From contig CP170561.1 of assembly GCA_042701975.1 (NCBI GenBank), positions 2,356,001 through 2,420,000 on the forward strand: a stretch of 64,000 bases of DNA, given 5' to 3'. The notes under the pieces were generated by a model, which saw only the letters and a list, made by a program, of their open reading frames with translations, did no database searches and had not been told where the DNA came from. Below, piece by piece: positions 23,585 to 31,948 of this stretch (its first letter is position 1; each line of letters begins with the position of its first letter). A program made the position numbers and the translations under genes. The DNA comes from JAFALK01 sp042701975. Its GTDB lineage: Bacteria > Pseudomonadota > Gammaproteobacteria > Burkholderiales > Burkholderiaceae_C.

Positions 23585-25783
23585 ATGAAACACGTCGCCG
23601 TTCCGGTTGCCCTGCTCACCCTTGCCACCGCCATCTCGGCCGCCTATGCGCAGGAAGCGGCACCGCCGCCGGCGGCGGCGACCGATGCGGTGCCCGCAGC
23701 TGCCGACACGGCCGGCGATGCCGCCGCCACCAGGGACGACAAGGCCGTGCAGCTCGAGCGCACCATCGTCACCGGCACGCGCACGGCGAAGGCCATCGAC
23801 AAGATTCCCGGCGCCATCACCGTGGTGGGCAAGGCGGAGCTGATGCAGAGCCTGGCCGTCACCGAAGATGCCACCGCCGTGCTGGCCCGCTCGGTGCCCG
23901 GTTACTCGGAGTCCTCGCAGGCGATGAGCAACACCGGCGAGAACCTGCGCGGCCGCATCGCGCTGCGCCTGTTCGACGGCGTGCCGCAGGGCTCGCCGCT
24001 GCGCGAAGGCACGCGCAACGCGACGTTCACCGACATGGGCATCGTCGGGCGCATCGAGGTGATCAACGGCCCCTCGGCCTCTGAAGGCATCGGCGCGGCA
24101 GGCGGCATCATCAACTACATCTCGAAGACGCCGTCCAAGATGGGTGACGAGTTCCAGCTGACGACGCGGCTGTCCACCGACGACGGCAAGGCCGAGAGCC
24201 TGACCTGGAAGGCCGGCCTGACCTGGCTGCGCAAGACCGACGACTACGACCTCGTGCTGGCCGGCTCGCACATCGACCGCGGCATGAGCTACGACGGCCA
24301 CGGCCGCTTCATCGGCCTGAACACCAGCGGCTCGCTGATGGACTCCAAGTCCAACAACTTCTTCGGCAAGTTTGGCTTCGACTTCGGCGAGAACAAGAGC
24401 CAGCGCCTGGCCTTCTCGGTCAGCGCCTTCAAGGTCCAGGGCGGCAACCACTACATGCTCCAGGACGGCGATCGCACCACCGGCGTGACCAACACCTCGG
24501 TGCCCAACACGGTCGTCGGCTCCAAGGCCGAGTTCAACGACTTCAAGCAGGCCACGGCCTCGTACACGAACAGCGACCTGTGGAGTGGCACGCTGCAGCT
24601 GGACGCCTACATCGCGCGCCAGGCCATGCGCTACCCGGCCGAGAACACCGACGACAAGCAGGACCCGCTGATCGCGCCGCTGGGCACGCTGTTCGACCAG
24701 TCCGAGATCCTGGCCCGCAAGAAGGGGCTGCGCAGCTCGTGGAGCCGCGCCGACGTCTTCGCCGTCAAGGGCCTGGAGTTCCGCGGCGGTGTCGACCTGA
24801 CCGAGGACAACGCGCAGCAGCGCCTGGCACTGACCGACCGCCTCTGGGTGCCGCCGATGATCTACCGCAGCTGGGCGCCGTATGCCCAGCTGTCCTGGGA
24901 CGTCGGCCCGCTGACGCTGTCGGGCGGCGTGCGCCGCGAGGACGGCAATCTCAAGGTGGACAGCTACACCACCACCTACTACCGCAAGCGCGTGGCCGTG
25001 CAGGGCGGCAAGCTCGACTACGAGGCCACGCTGCCCAACGTCGGCCTGGTGCTGCGGCTGCCGGCGGACTGGTCGGTGTTCGCCTCCATCAGCAAAGGCT
25101 TCACGCTGCCCAACGTCGGCATCCCGCTGCGCAACATCAACTACCCGGGCCAGAGCGTGGCCGGCATCCTGGACCTGCAGCCCATCCTGGTGCGCAACAA
25201 GGAAATCGGCGCGAACTGGCGCGGCAAGGGCGCGAGCTTCGGTGCCTCGGTCTACCAGTCGTACTCGAGCCTGGGCGTCTCGCTCTCGATCGATCCGGTC
25301 ACCAACGACTTCATCATGAATCGCGCGCCAGTGCAGATCAGCGGCTTCGAGCTGACGGGTGACTATTCGCTCAACCGCGAGCTCAAGTTCACCGCGCTGT
25401 ATTCGCGCATTCTCGGCAAGACCACCTTCACCGCCGGCGGCCCGCTGACCAAGCGCATGGGCGTGAACGACACCAACCCGGACAAGATCGGCGGCAGGAT
25501 GAACTGGCAGTTCATGCCCGGCGCCGAGCTCACGCTGGGCGCCACCAAGCTGCTGGACCGCGATCTCAACGTGGGCACGAGTGCTGAGGAGCACACCAAG
25601 GGCTACACGCTCTGGGACTTCAGCGCCAACTACGACTGGGGCCGACCGGGCAAGACGACGCTGGGCATCGAGAACCTGACCAACAAGTTCTACATCCTCA
25701 GCTGGTCGCAGCTTGCCGGCTATCGCAACTACTGGTCGGGGCGCGGCCGCGTGGTCTCCCTGACGCACACCGTGACCTTCTGA
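23585..25783 (+). CDS. TonB-dependent outer-membrane receptor
   Basis: A 732-residue receptor with a signal peptide (1-22, cut after AYA) and an Ala/Pro-rich linker. The TonB box region is QLERTIVTGTRTAKAIDKIP. The plug contains ENLRGRIALRLFDGVP and IEVINGPSASEGIGAAGGIINY; a 22-strand-type barrel follows and ends in SLTHTVTF. It is longer than typical vitamin B12 receptors and similar to siderophore-type receptors, but the setting (GH127, hydrolase, symporter) points to import of a plant glycan fragment or glycoconjugate. Its final TGA overlaps the kinase ATG by one base. An operator-like palindrome precedes it. Confidence 0.9.
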   Translation: MKHVAVPVALLTLATAISAAYAQEAAPPPAAATDAVPAAADTAGDAAATRDDKAVQLERTIVTGTRTAKAIDKIPGAITVVGKAELMQSLAVTEDATAVLARSVPGYSESSQAMSNTGENLRGRIALRLFDGVPQGSPLREGTRNATFTDMGIVGRIEVINGPSASEGIGAAGGIINYISKTPSKMGDEFQLTTRLSTDDGKAESLTWKAGLTWLRKTDDYDLVLAGSHIDRGMSYDGHGRFIGLNTSGSLMDSKSNNFFGKFGFDFGENKSQRLAFSVSAFKVQGGNHYMLQDGDRTTGVTNTSVPNTVVGSKAEFNDFKQATASYTNSDLWSGTLQLDAYIARQAMRYPAENTDDKQDPLIAPLGTLFDQSEILARKKGLRSSWSRADVFAVKGLEFRGGVDLTEDNAQQRLALTDRLWVPPMIYRSWAPYAQLSWDVGPLTLSGGVRREDGNLKVDSYTTTYYRKRVAVQGGKLDYEATLPNVGLVLRLPADWSVFASISKGFTLPNVGIPLRNINYPGQSVAGILDLQPILVRNKEIGANWRGKGASFGASVYQSYSSLGVSLSIDPVTNDFIMNRAPVQISGFELTGDYSLNRELKFTALYSRILGKTTFTAGGPLTKRMGVNDTNPDKIGGRMNWQFMPGAELTLGATKLLDRDLNVGTSAEEHTKGYTLWDFSANYDWGRPGKTTLGIENLTNKFYILSWSQLAGYRNYWSGRGRVVSLTHTVTF

Positions 25784-26706
25784 TGAACCTCTCCAGCGTC
25801 CTCGTCGCCGGCTCGGCCAATCTCGATTTCGTCGTGCGCGCCGGCCATGTGCCGGCGCCCGGCGAGACCGTGCTGGGCCGCGACTTCGCCACCTTCCCTG
25901 GCGGCAAGGGCGCCAACCAGGCCGTGGCCGCGGCGCGCGCCGGCGCGGTGCCGGTGAGCATGCTCGTGGCCCTGGGCAGTGATGCCTCGGCCGAGCCGAT
26001 CGAAGCCTCGCTGCTTGGCGCCGGCGTGCAGCTGCACATCGTGCGCGTGAAGCACGAAGCCACCGGCTGCGCTTTCATCTGCCTGGCCGACGGCGCCGAG
26101 AACGCCATCACCGTCGCGCCTGGCGCCAACATGGCGCTGCGCGCGGAGCACCTGCCCGCGCTCGCAGGCGTCAGCCATCTGCTGCTGCAGCTGGAGACGC
26201 CGCTGGACACCGTCACCGCGTACGCACGCAGCGCCCGCGCCGCCGGTGTGCAGGTGGTGCTCAACGCCGCACCTGCGCGTGCCTTGCCTGCGGAACTGCT
26301 GGCGGCCGTGGACGTGCTGGTGGTGAACGAGGGCGAGCTGGCTGCGATCACCGGCGTCCCTGTCGGTGGTGCTCACGGCGGCGTTGAAGCCGCACTGGCC
26401 AGGCTCGACGTGCCCTGCGTCATCGTCACGCTGGGCAGCCAGGGCTGCCTGGCGCGCCAGCATGGCGAGCTGATCCGCCAGGAGGCGTTCAGCATCGAGG
26501 CGCTGGACACCACGGCCGCTGGCGACACCTTCTGCGGCATGCTGACGGCGGCGCTGAGCCAGCGGTTCGCGCTGCCCGAGGCGCTGCGCCGCGCCAGCGC
26601 TGCCGCGGCCCTGGCCTGCACGCGGCTCGGCGCGCAGGCGAGCATCCCCACGGCGCATGAAGTTGCTGGCCTGCTGGCCGAAGAATTCCCTACGATCCCC
26701 GCATGA
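25783..26706 (+). CDS. PfkB-family carbohydrate kinase (ribokinase-like)
   Basis: A 307-residue kinase of the ribokinase fold: N-terminal SSVLVAGSANLDFVVRAGHV, GETVLGRDFATFPGGKGANQ (substrate-binding GGKGAN), central VTLGSQGC and the C-terminal signature DTTAAGDTFCGML with the catalytic Asp and anion hole. It phosphorylates a pentose or related sugar with ATP. The closest overall pattern is ribokinase, yet the neighbouring GH127 enzyme suggests arabinose or another furanose as the natural source. Its start shares a base with the receptor stop and its end overlaps the next gene by 4 bp, so it is part of the operon. Confidence 0.9.
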   Translation: MNLSSVLVAGSANLDFVVRAGHVPAPGETVLGRDFATFPGGKGANQAVAAARAGAVPVSMLVALGSDASAEPIEASLLGAGVQLHIVRVKHEATGCAFICLADGAENAITVAPGANMALRAEHLPALAGVSHLLLQLETPLDTVTAYARSARAAGVQVVLNAAPARALPAELLAAVDVLVVNEGELAAITGVPVGGAHGGVEAALARLDVPCVIVTLGSQGCLARQHGELIRQEAFSIEALDTTAAGDTFCGMLTAALSQRFALPEALRRASAAAALACTRLGAQASIPTAHEVAGLLAEEFPTIPA

Positions 26707-28877
26707 CCGATCACATCCTTCCCCCCGGTGACGACGAGCGCGAGGCGCTGAAGACCGAGTACCGCTTCTCCCACGTCACCACGGGCCGCTACCTGCCCAC
26801 GCCGGGCAAGGCGCCGGGCTGGCCCTTCGCCGAGATCGGCCACTGGAAGATGGACGCCAAGGGCACGGCCGAGGACTGGATCCGCGAGCTGATTGACTGG
26901 CGCCGCGAGCACCTGATCCGCATCGGCTACGACGACGCCAACTACCGCCGGCCCGAGCTGCAGTGGGCGCAGCGCAATTTCGTGCACGTGCAGATGATGG
27001 TGGAGGACCGCTACTTCTTCGACCCGACGAAGGGCGAGAAAGGCGAGTACACAGTCGACCGCTACCTCGACGATCTCGAGGCCCGCTTCGGCGGCGTCGA
27101 CTCGGTGCTGATCTGGTACATCTACCCGAACATCGGCGTGGACGACCGCAACCAGACCGATCTCGCGCACGACATGCCCGGCGGTCTCGCGGGCCTGAAG
27201 CGTGCGGTGGATGCGTTCCACCGCCGCGGTGTGCGCGTCTTCCTGCCCACCAAGCCCTGGGACAACGGCACGCGCCCGCCCGAGCAGCGCGACTGGCACG
27301 CCATCGCCGGCATCATCCAGGCCGTCGGCGCCGACGGTATCAATGGCGACACCTACAACGGCGTGCCGCGCGCCTTCTTCGACGCCTGCGACGCGCTGGG
27401 CTGCCCGGTCGTGCTGCAGCCGGAATCGACGATCTCCTCTGAAGAGCAGCTGATCTGGAATGTGCAGAGCTGGGGCAAGAAGGTGCCCGCCGACGTGATT
27501 CCGAGCGTGGCCAAGTGGAAGTGGCTGGAGCCTCGCCACATGATCAACGTGGAGAACCGCTGGGGCCGCAACCGCAGCAACGACCTGCAGTACATCCACT
27601 TCAACGGCGTCGGCTACAACGCTTGGGAAAACGTCTGGGGCATCTGGAACCAGCTGACGCCGCGCGACGCGCAGACGCTGCGCCGTATCGCCACGCTGCA
27701 GCGAGCCTTCGCGCCGCTGCTCGTCAGCATGGACTGGCGCCCCTACGCGCCGACGCTGCAGCCTGGCGTGTTCGCCAGCCGTTTTCCCGGCCCGGGCCAG
27801 ACGCTGTGGACGCTGGTCAACCGCATGGAGTACGAGGTCGCCGGTGAACAGATGGCCTTGCCGCACAGCGAGGGCGCACGCTATTTCGATCTGTGGAACG
27901 GCCGCGAGCTGCATCCGCGCATCCTTGACGGGCAGGCGCTGATCGAGCTGGCCCTGGAGCCGCACGGCTACGGCGCCCTCCTGCTGACCGAGATGGGGCA
28001 GGGCGTGGACCCGGCCTACCTGGCGCGCGCTGCCGAGTGGGCGCGAACGCCGCTGCAAGGCCTCACTGCGCGCTGGCAAGCGCTGCCGCAGAAGATGGTC
28101 GAGACAGCGGCGACGAAGCCGCAGGCGCGTGCTCCCGAAGGCATGGTCAGCATTCCTGCCGCCGAGTACGACTTCATCGTCGGCGGCATCGAGATCGAGG
28201 GCCAGACCTGGGCCGGCGTGGACGTGCAGTACCCGTGGGAGAGCAGCCCGCGTCGAGGCCACCGCCATCGCCTGCAGATCAAGGCTTTCCACATGGACCG
28301 CCATCCCGTCACGAACGCCGAATTCCATCGCTTCGTCGAGGCCAGTCGTTATGTGCCGCGCGACGCCCACAACTTCGTGCGTGACTGGCAAGACGGCGCG
28401 CCGCGATCGGGCTGGGAGAACAAGCCCGTCACCTGGGTCAGCCTGGAAGACGCGCGTGCCTATGCCGCCTGGGCCGGCAAGCGCCTGCCGCGGGAGTGGG
28501 AATGGCAGTACGCGGCCCAGGGTCTGGACGGGCGCCCGTACCCCTGGGGCAAGGCCTGGGATGCCCAAGCCGTGCCCGAAGCCCACCGCGGCCGCGCGAT
28601 GCGTGCGCCGGCGGACGTGGACGCGCACCCGCGCGGCGCCAGCCCCTTCGGCGTGCTGGACCTGGTGGGCAACGTCTGGCAGTGGACCGACGAGCACGAG
28701 GACGAGCACACCCGCGCCGCCATCCTTCGCGGCGGCAGCAGCTACCTGCCGCAGACCTCGCACTGGTACTTCCCGCAGGCCTACCGCCTCGACCAGCATG
28801 GCAAGTACCTGCTCATGGCGCCGAGCAAGGACCGCTCGGGCGGCATCGGCTTCCGCTGCGTGGTGGACGCTGGGTGA
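26703..28877 (+). CDS. putative glycosidase barrel fused to FGE-sulfatase-like domain
   Basis: A 724-residue protein with two parts. Residues about 30-450 look like a TIM-barrel glycosidase (SVLIWYIYPNIGVDDRNQ, GVRVFLPTKPWDNG, GADGINGDTYNG, VVLQPESTIS) with a following beta domain. I recognise no numbered GH family. Residues about 475-724 form an FGE-sulfatase (SUMF1-type) domain: FHMDRHPVTNAEFHRFV, LPREWEWQYAAQG, LVGNVWQWTDE, ILRGGSSYL and GIGFRC. The copper-binding cysteine pair of true formylglycine-generating enzymes is missing after RGGS, so the domain is probably a binding module. No sulfatase gene is nearby. ATG overlaps the kinase stop; no signal peptide, so cytoplasmic. Confidence 0.75.
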   Translation: MTDHILPPGDDEREALKTEYRFSHVTTGRYLPTPGKAPGWPFAEIGHWKMDAKGTAEDWIRELIDWRREHLIRIGYDDANYRRPELQWAQRNFVHVQMMVEDRYFFDPTKGEKGEYTVDRYLDDLEARFGGVDSVLIWYIYPNIGVDDRNQTDLAHDMPGGLAGLKRAVDAFHRRGVRVFLPTKPWDNGTRPPEQRDWHAIAGIIQAVGADGINGDTYNGVPRAFFDACDALGCPVVLQPESTISSEEQLIWNVQSWGKKVPADVIPSVAKWKWLEPRHMINVENRWGRNRSNDLQYIHFNGVGYNAWENVWGIWNQLTPRDAQTLRRIATLQRAFAPLLVSMDWRPYAPTLQPGVFASRFPGPGQTLWTLVNRMEYEVAGEQMALPHSEGARYFDLWNGRELHPRILDGQALIELALEPHGYGALLLTEMGQGVDPAYLARAAEWARTPLQGLTARWQALPQKMVETAATKPQARAPEGMVSIPAAEYDFIVGGIEIEGQTWAGVDVQYPWESSPRRGHRHRLQIKAFHMDRHPVTNAEFHRFVEASRYVPRDAHNFVRDWQDGAPRSGWENKPVTWVSLEDARAYAAWAGKRLPREWEWQYAAQGLDGRPYPWGKAWDAQAVPEAHRGRAMRAPADVDAHPRGASPFGVLDLVGNVWQWTDEHEDEHTRAAILRGGSSYLPQTSHWYFPQAYRLDQHGKYLLMAPSKDRSGGIGFRCVVDAG

Positions 28878-28894
28878 GGAAGCTCCAGCTGGCA

Positions 28895-30736
28895 ATGACA
28901 AGAATGACGACCTTGAATGCGCAACTCGGCGGCCTTCTCGGGGCCGCACTGGATGCCAACCGGCGCGGCCGGCTCTTGCACTTCATTCAGGATGAAACCA
29001 GCCCCGCGATGGCCGTCTTCGCGCCCGCGCATCGCGAGCAGAACCTCGAAGGTGACTGGTACGGCGAGCACGCCGGCAAATGGCTGGCTGCGGCGGCCAA
29101 GGCGGCGGCGCGCAGCACTGATGCGCTGCTGCATGCGCAGGTCGAGCGCGTGGCGGATTTCCTCTGCGAGGTGCAGATGCCCGACGGCTATCTGGGCACC
29201 TACGCCGCGCCGCGCCGCTTCACGGTCCCGCAGCCGCCCAAGCCCTGGAGCTGGAACGGCGAGCCGAGCGTGCGCACCTGGGACATCTGGACACACAGCT
29301 ACCTCGTGCTCGGCTTGCTGGAGGCGCATCGCTGCTTTCCGAACGAGCGCTGGCTCGCGGCGGCGCGACGTATCGGAGACCTGTGCCTGCAGACGCTGGC
29401 ACAAGGCGGGATCGACATCAACGAGCTTGGCAACCACCACGGCATGTCGGCCACGGTCCTGATGGATCCGGCGGTGGAGCTGTACCTCGTCACGCGCGAG
29501 CCGCGCTACCTGGAACTCGCGCAGCGGATCCTGGCGCAGGCCGAAGCCAATCCGGCGCTGGCGCTGGTGAGCCGCGCACGCGCCGGCGTGGACGCGGCCG
29601 ACATCGGCACCGGCAAGGCCTACCAGCTGGCCTGGAACCTCGTCGGCTTGGCCAAGCTGCACCGCGCCACGGGCGAGGCCGCGTATCTCGATGCCGTGCG
29701 CCAGCTCTGGCGCAGCATCCGCGAACAGCACCTGAGCCTGGGCGGTGGCCCGTGGGGCGGCGTTGCGAACCGCTCGCGCGAGGTGTTCAACGCGCCCGGC
29801 GCCTTCAACCCACAGGGCTATGTGGAGACGTGCTCGACGCTGGCCTGGATCCAGCTCAACCGCGAGCTGCTGCACATCACCGGCGAGGCTGTCTTTGCCG
29901 AAGAGATCGAGCGCAGCGCCTATAACGACCTGCTCGGCGCGTTTGCGCCGAATGGCGAGGACTGGTGCTACTACTCCTTCCCCAACGGCCGGCGCGTGCA
30001 CACGACCTACTGGCGCTGCTGCAAGAGCAGCGGGGCGATGGCGCTGGAAGAGCTGCCGGGCGTGGCCTATGCGCTGGACGAGCGGGCCGGCGCGCTGACG
30101 GTCCATCTCTACGGCGCCGGACGTGCCACGGTCGGCAGTGTGCGCATCGAGCAGGAGACGGCGTATCCGGCTGGCGGCAGCATCCTTGTGCGGGTCCACG
30201 CGCCGGAAGCGGGCGCACGTCTGGCCCTGCGCCTGCGCATCCCGTCTTGGGCCGAAGGCGCGCGGCTGAGCCTCAATGGCGAGGCGCTGTCAGCGCCTGA
30301 GGCGGGCGGCTACGCCGAGATCCCCGCGCGCGAATGGCGTGGCGAAGAGCAGGTGCGCCTGGATCTGCCGATGGTGCCGCGCCTGCACCACTGCCTCAAC
30401 CAGAACACGCAGGAATCGCGCGCGCCGGACGGCTCGCCGGTGGCCCAGCAGGTGCTGCGCCACGAGTACATCGCCGTGACGCGTGGCCCGCTCGTCTACG
30501 CCACCGACGGATTGATTGACGGGTTCAAGACAGAAGAGACCGTGCGCCTACCGTCCAGCCTGCGCGAGCTGCCACCGTCCCCCGAGACCCCGGATCAGGA
30601 CGGCGCTCCCGGCATCGAGCTGGCCTTTGGCCACCGCGGCCCGATCGTCATGCAGCCGTACTACCGTGCCGGAGGCCGCCTCGACGGCGCCTGGCGTCTG
30701 ACCTGGCTTTCTCTGGCCCCTTCTTCCGCATCATGA
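28895..30736 (+). CDS. GH127-family beta-L-arabinofuranosidase (DUF1680)
   Basis: A 613-residue enzyme of the GH127/146 type with an alpha-toroid catalytic core (DGYLGTYAAP, WDIWTHSYLVLGLL) and C-terminal beta domains. The catalytic acid Glu311 and zinc ligand Cys313 are in YVETCSTLAW, and the adjacent zinc or nucleophile cysteines are Cys375-Cys376 in YWRCCKSSG; this spacing matches the characterised bifidobacterial enzyme. It releases L-arabinofuranose from beta-arabinosides such as those of extensin-type glycoproteins. No signal peptide. ATG at 28895 was chosen; a GTG at 28874 overlapping the previous stop (GTGA) is equally consistent with operon style. Confidence 0.88.
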   Translation: MTRMTTLNAQLGGLLGAALDANRRGRLLHFIQDETSPAMAVFAPAHREQNLEGDWYGEHAGKWLAAAAKAAARSTDALLHAQVERVADFLCEVQMPDGYLGTYAAPRRFTVPQPPKPWSWNGEPSVRTWDIWTHSYLVLGLLEAHRCFPNERWLAAARRIGDLCLQTLAQGGIDINELGNHHGMSATVLMDPAVELYLVTREPRYLELAQRILAQAEANPALALVSRARAGVDAADIGTGKAYQLAWNLVGLAKLHRATGEAAYLDAVRQLWRSIREQHLSLGGGPWGGVANRSREVFNAPGAFNPQGYVETCSTLAWIQLNRELLHITGEAVFAEEIERSAYNDLLGAFAPNGEDWCYYSFPNGRRVHTTYWRCCKSSGAMALEELPGVAYALDERAGALTVHLYGAGRATVGSVRIEQETAYPAGGSILVRVHAPEAGARLALRLRIPSWAEGARLSLNGEALSAPEAGGYAEIPAREWRGEEQVRLDLPMVPRLHHCLNQNTQESRAPDGSPVAQQVLRHEYIAVTRGPLVYATDGLIDGFKTEETVRLPSSLRELPPSPETPDQDGAPGIELAFGHRGPIVMQPYYRAGGRLDGAWRLTWLSLAPSSAS

Positions 30737-31917
30737 GCCGCATTTCCCAAGGTCCCCTGGCCGGCATCCGCGTGCTGGATCTCAGCGCCTACATCGCCGG
30801 TCCCTACGGCTGCTCCCTGCTCGCCGACCAGGGCGCAGAGGTGCTCAAGGTCGAGCCACCCGACGGTGACAACCTGCGCAACTACCCCTCCACGCTGGCC
30901 GACGAGAGCCGCGCCTTCCTCGGCGTCAACCGCAGCAAGCGCGGCATCGCGCTCGATCTGAAGAAACCCGAGGGCCTGGCCGTTTTGCTGCGCCTGGTGC
31001 GCGAGGCCGATGTGCTGGTGCACAACTTCCGACCGAGCGTGCCCAAGCGCCTGGGCATCGACTTCGAGACACTGCAGGCGCTCAACCCGCGGCTGATCTA
31101 CTGCGCCGTCACGGGCTACGGCGAGACCGGCCCGATGAAGGACAAGGCCGGCTATGACCAGGTGCTGCAGACCATGACCGGCATGTGCGCGCTGCAGGGC
31201 AAGCCGGGCGGTGCGCCGGAGATCCTGTACGGCTCTGTGGTGGACTACTATGCCGCCGCCTTGCTGGCCGGCGGCGTGTCCTCCGCGCTGTTCGAGCGCG
31301 AGAAGAGTGGTCTGGGCCAGTACGTAGGCGTGTCGCTGCTGCGCAGTGCGCTGACCATGCAATCCGCGCGCCTCGTTTGGGCCGACGGCGAGCCGCTGGA
31401 CATCGGAAGAGACATGCGATCGGGCGGTGTCACCGGCATTCATCCGACCCGCGAAGGGCATCTCTACATCTCGGCGAACACGGTGCGCTTCTGGTCCGCC
31501 CTGTGCGAGAAGGTGGGCCTGCCCGAGCTGGCACTCGACGAGCGCTACGACACCGTCAAGAAGCGCGCCCAGCACGCTGGCGAACTCGTGCCGCGGCTGC
31601 ATGAGGCGCTGCGCCAGCACGGCGCGCGCGAGTGGGAGGCGATCTTCGGCGATGCCGTGCCCTGCGCCGCGGCGCTGCGGGTGGAAGAGATGTTCGAGCA
31701 TCCGCAGACGCTGGCCGAGGGCATGATCGCCCGCATGCCGCATCCGGTGCTGGGCCACTACCGCGGCCTGTCGCGCTCTATCACCTTTGCGCGTACGCCG
31801 GGCCCAGAGCCCTTCGCTGCGCCGCTGCATGGGCAACACGCTGATGAAGTTCTGAAGGAGCTGGGCGTGAGCGCGGAAGAAGTCGCTTCCTTGAGAAGCA
31901 ACGGCTCAGTTTGCTAG
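30733..31917 (+). CDS. CaiB/BaiF-type (class III) CoA transferase
   Basis: A 394-residue class III CoA transferase: GIRVLDLSAYIAGPYGC, QGAEVLKVEPPDGDNLR and SKRGIALDLKKPEG near the N-terminus, then LIYCAVTGYGETGP and the catalytic-Asp region AGYDQVLQTMTG (Asp near 142). It would move CoA from an acyl-CoA donor onto a carboxylic acid. Its presence at the end of an operon that begins with a CitE-like lyase predicts a short pathway: acid to CoA ester, then cleavage to acetyl-CoA or pyruvate/glyoxylate plus a second product. It starts within the GH127 stop (ATGA). It ends 31 bp from the convergent prc gene. Confidence 0.92.
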   Translation: MSRISQGPLAGIRVLDLSAYIAGPYGCSLLADQGAEVLKVEPPDGDNLRNYPSTLADESRAFLGVNRSKRGIALDLKKPEGLAVLLRLVREADVLVHNFRPSVPKRLGIDFETLQALNPRLIYCAVTGYGETGPMKDKAGYDQVLQTMTGMCALQGKPGGAPEILYGSVVDYYAAALLAGGVSSALFEREKSGLGQYVGVSLLRSALTMQSARLVWADGEPLDIGRDMRSGGVTGIHPTREGHLYISANTVRFWSALCEKVGLPELALDERYDTVKKRAQHAGELVPRLHEALRQHGAREWEAIFGDAVPCAAALRVEEMFEHPQTLAEGMIARMPHPVLGHYRGLSRSITFARTPGPEPFAAPLHGQHADEVLKELGVSAEEVASLRSNGSVC

Positions 31918-31948
31918 CACTGCGAACCCGGCGCGGAGGGGCCTACGC

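Noticed and set aside
26703..28877. Sulfatase-activating formylglycine-generating enzyme
   Set aside because: The active-site cysteine pair is absent and no sulfatase is encoded nearby.
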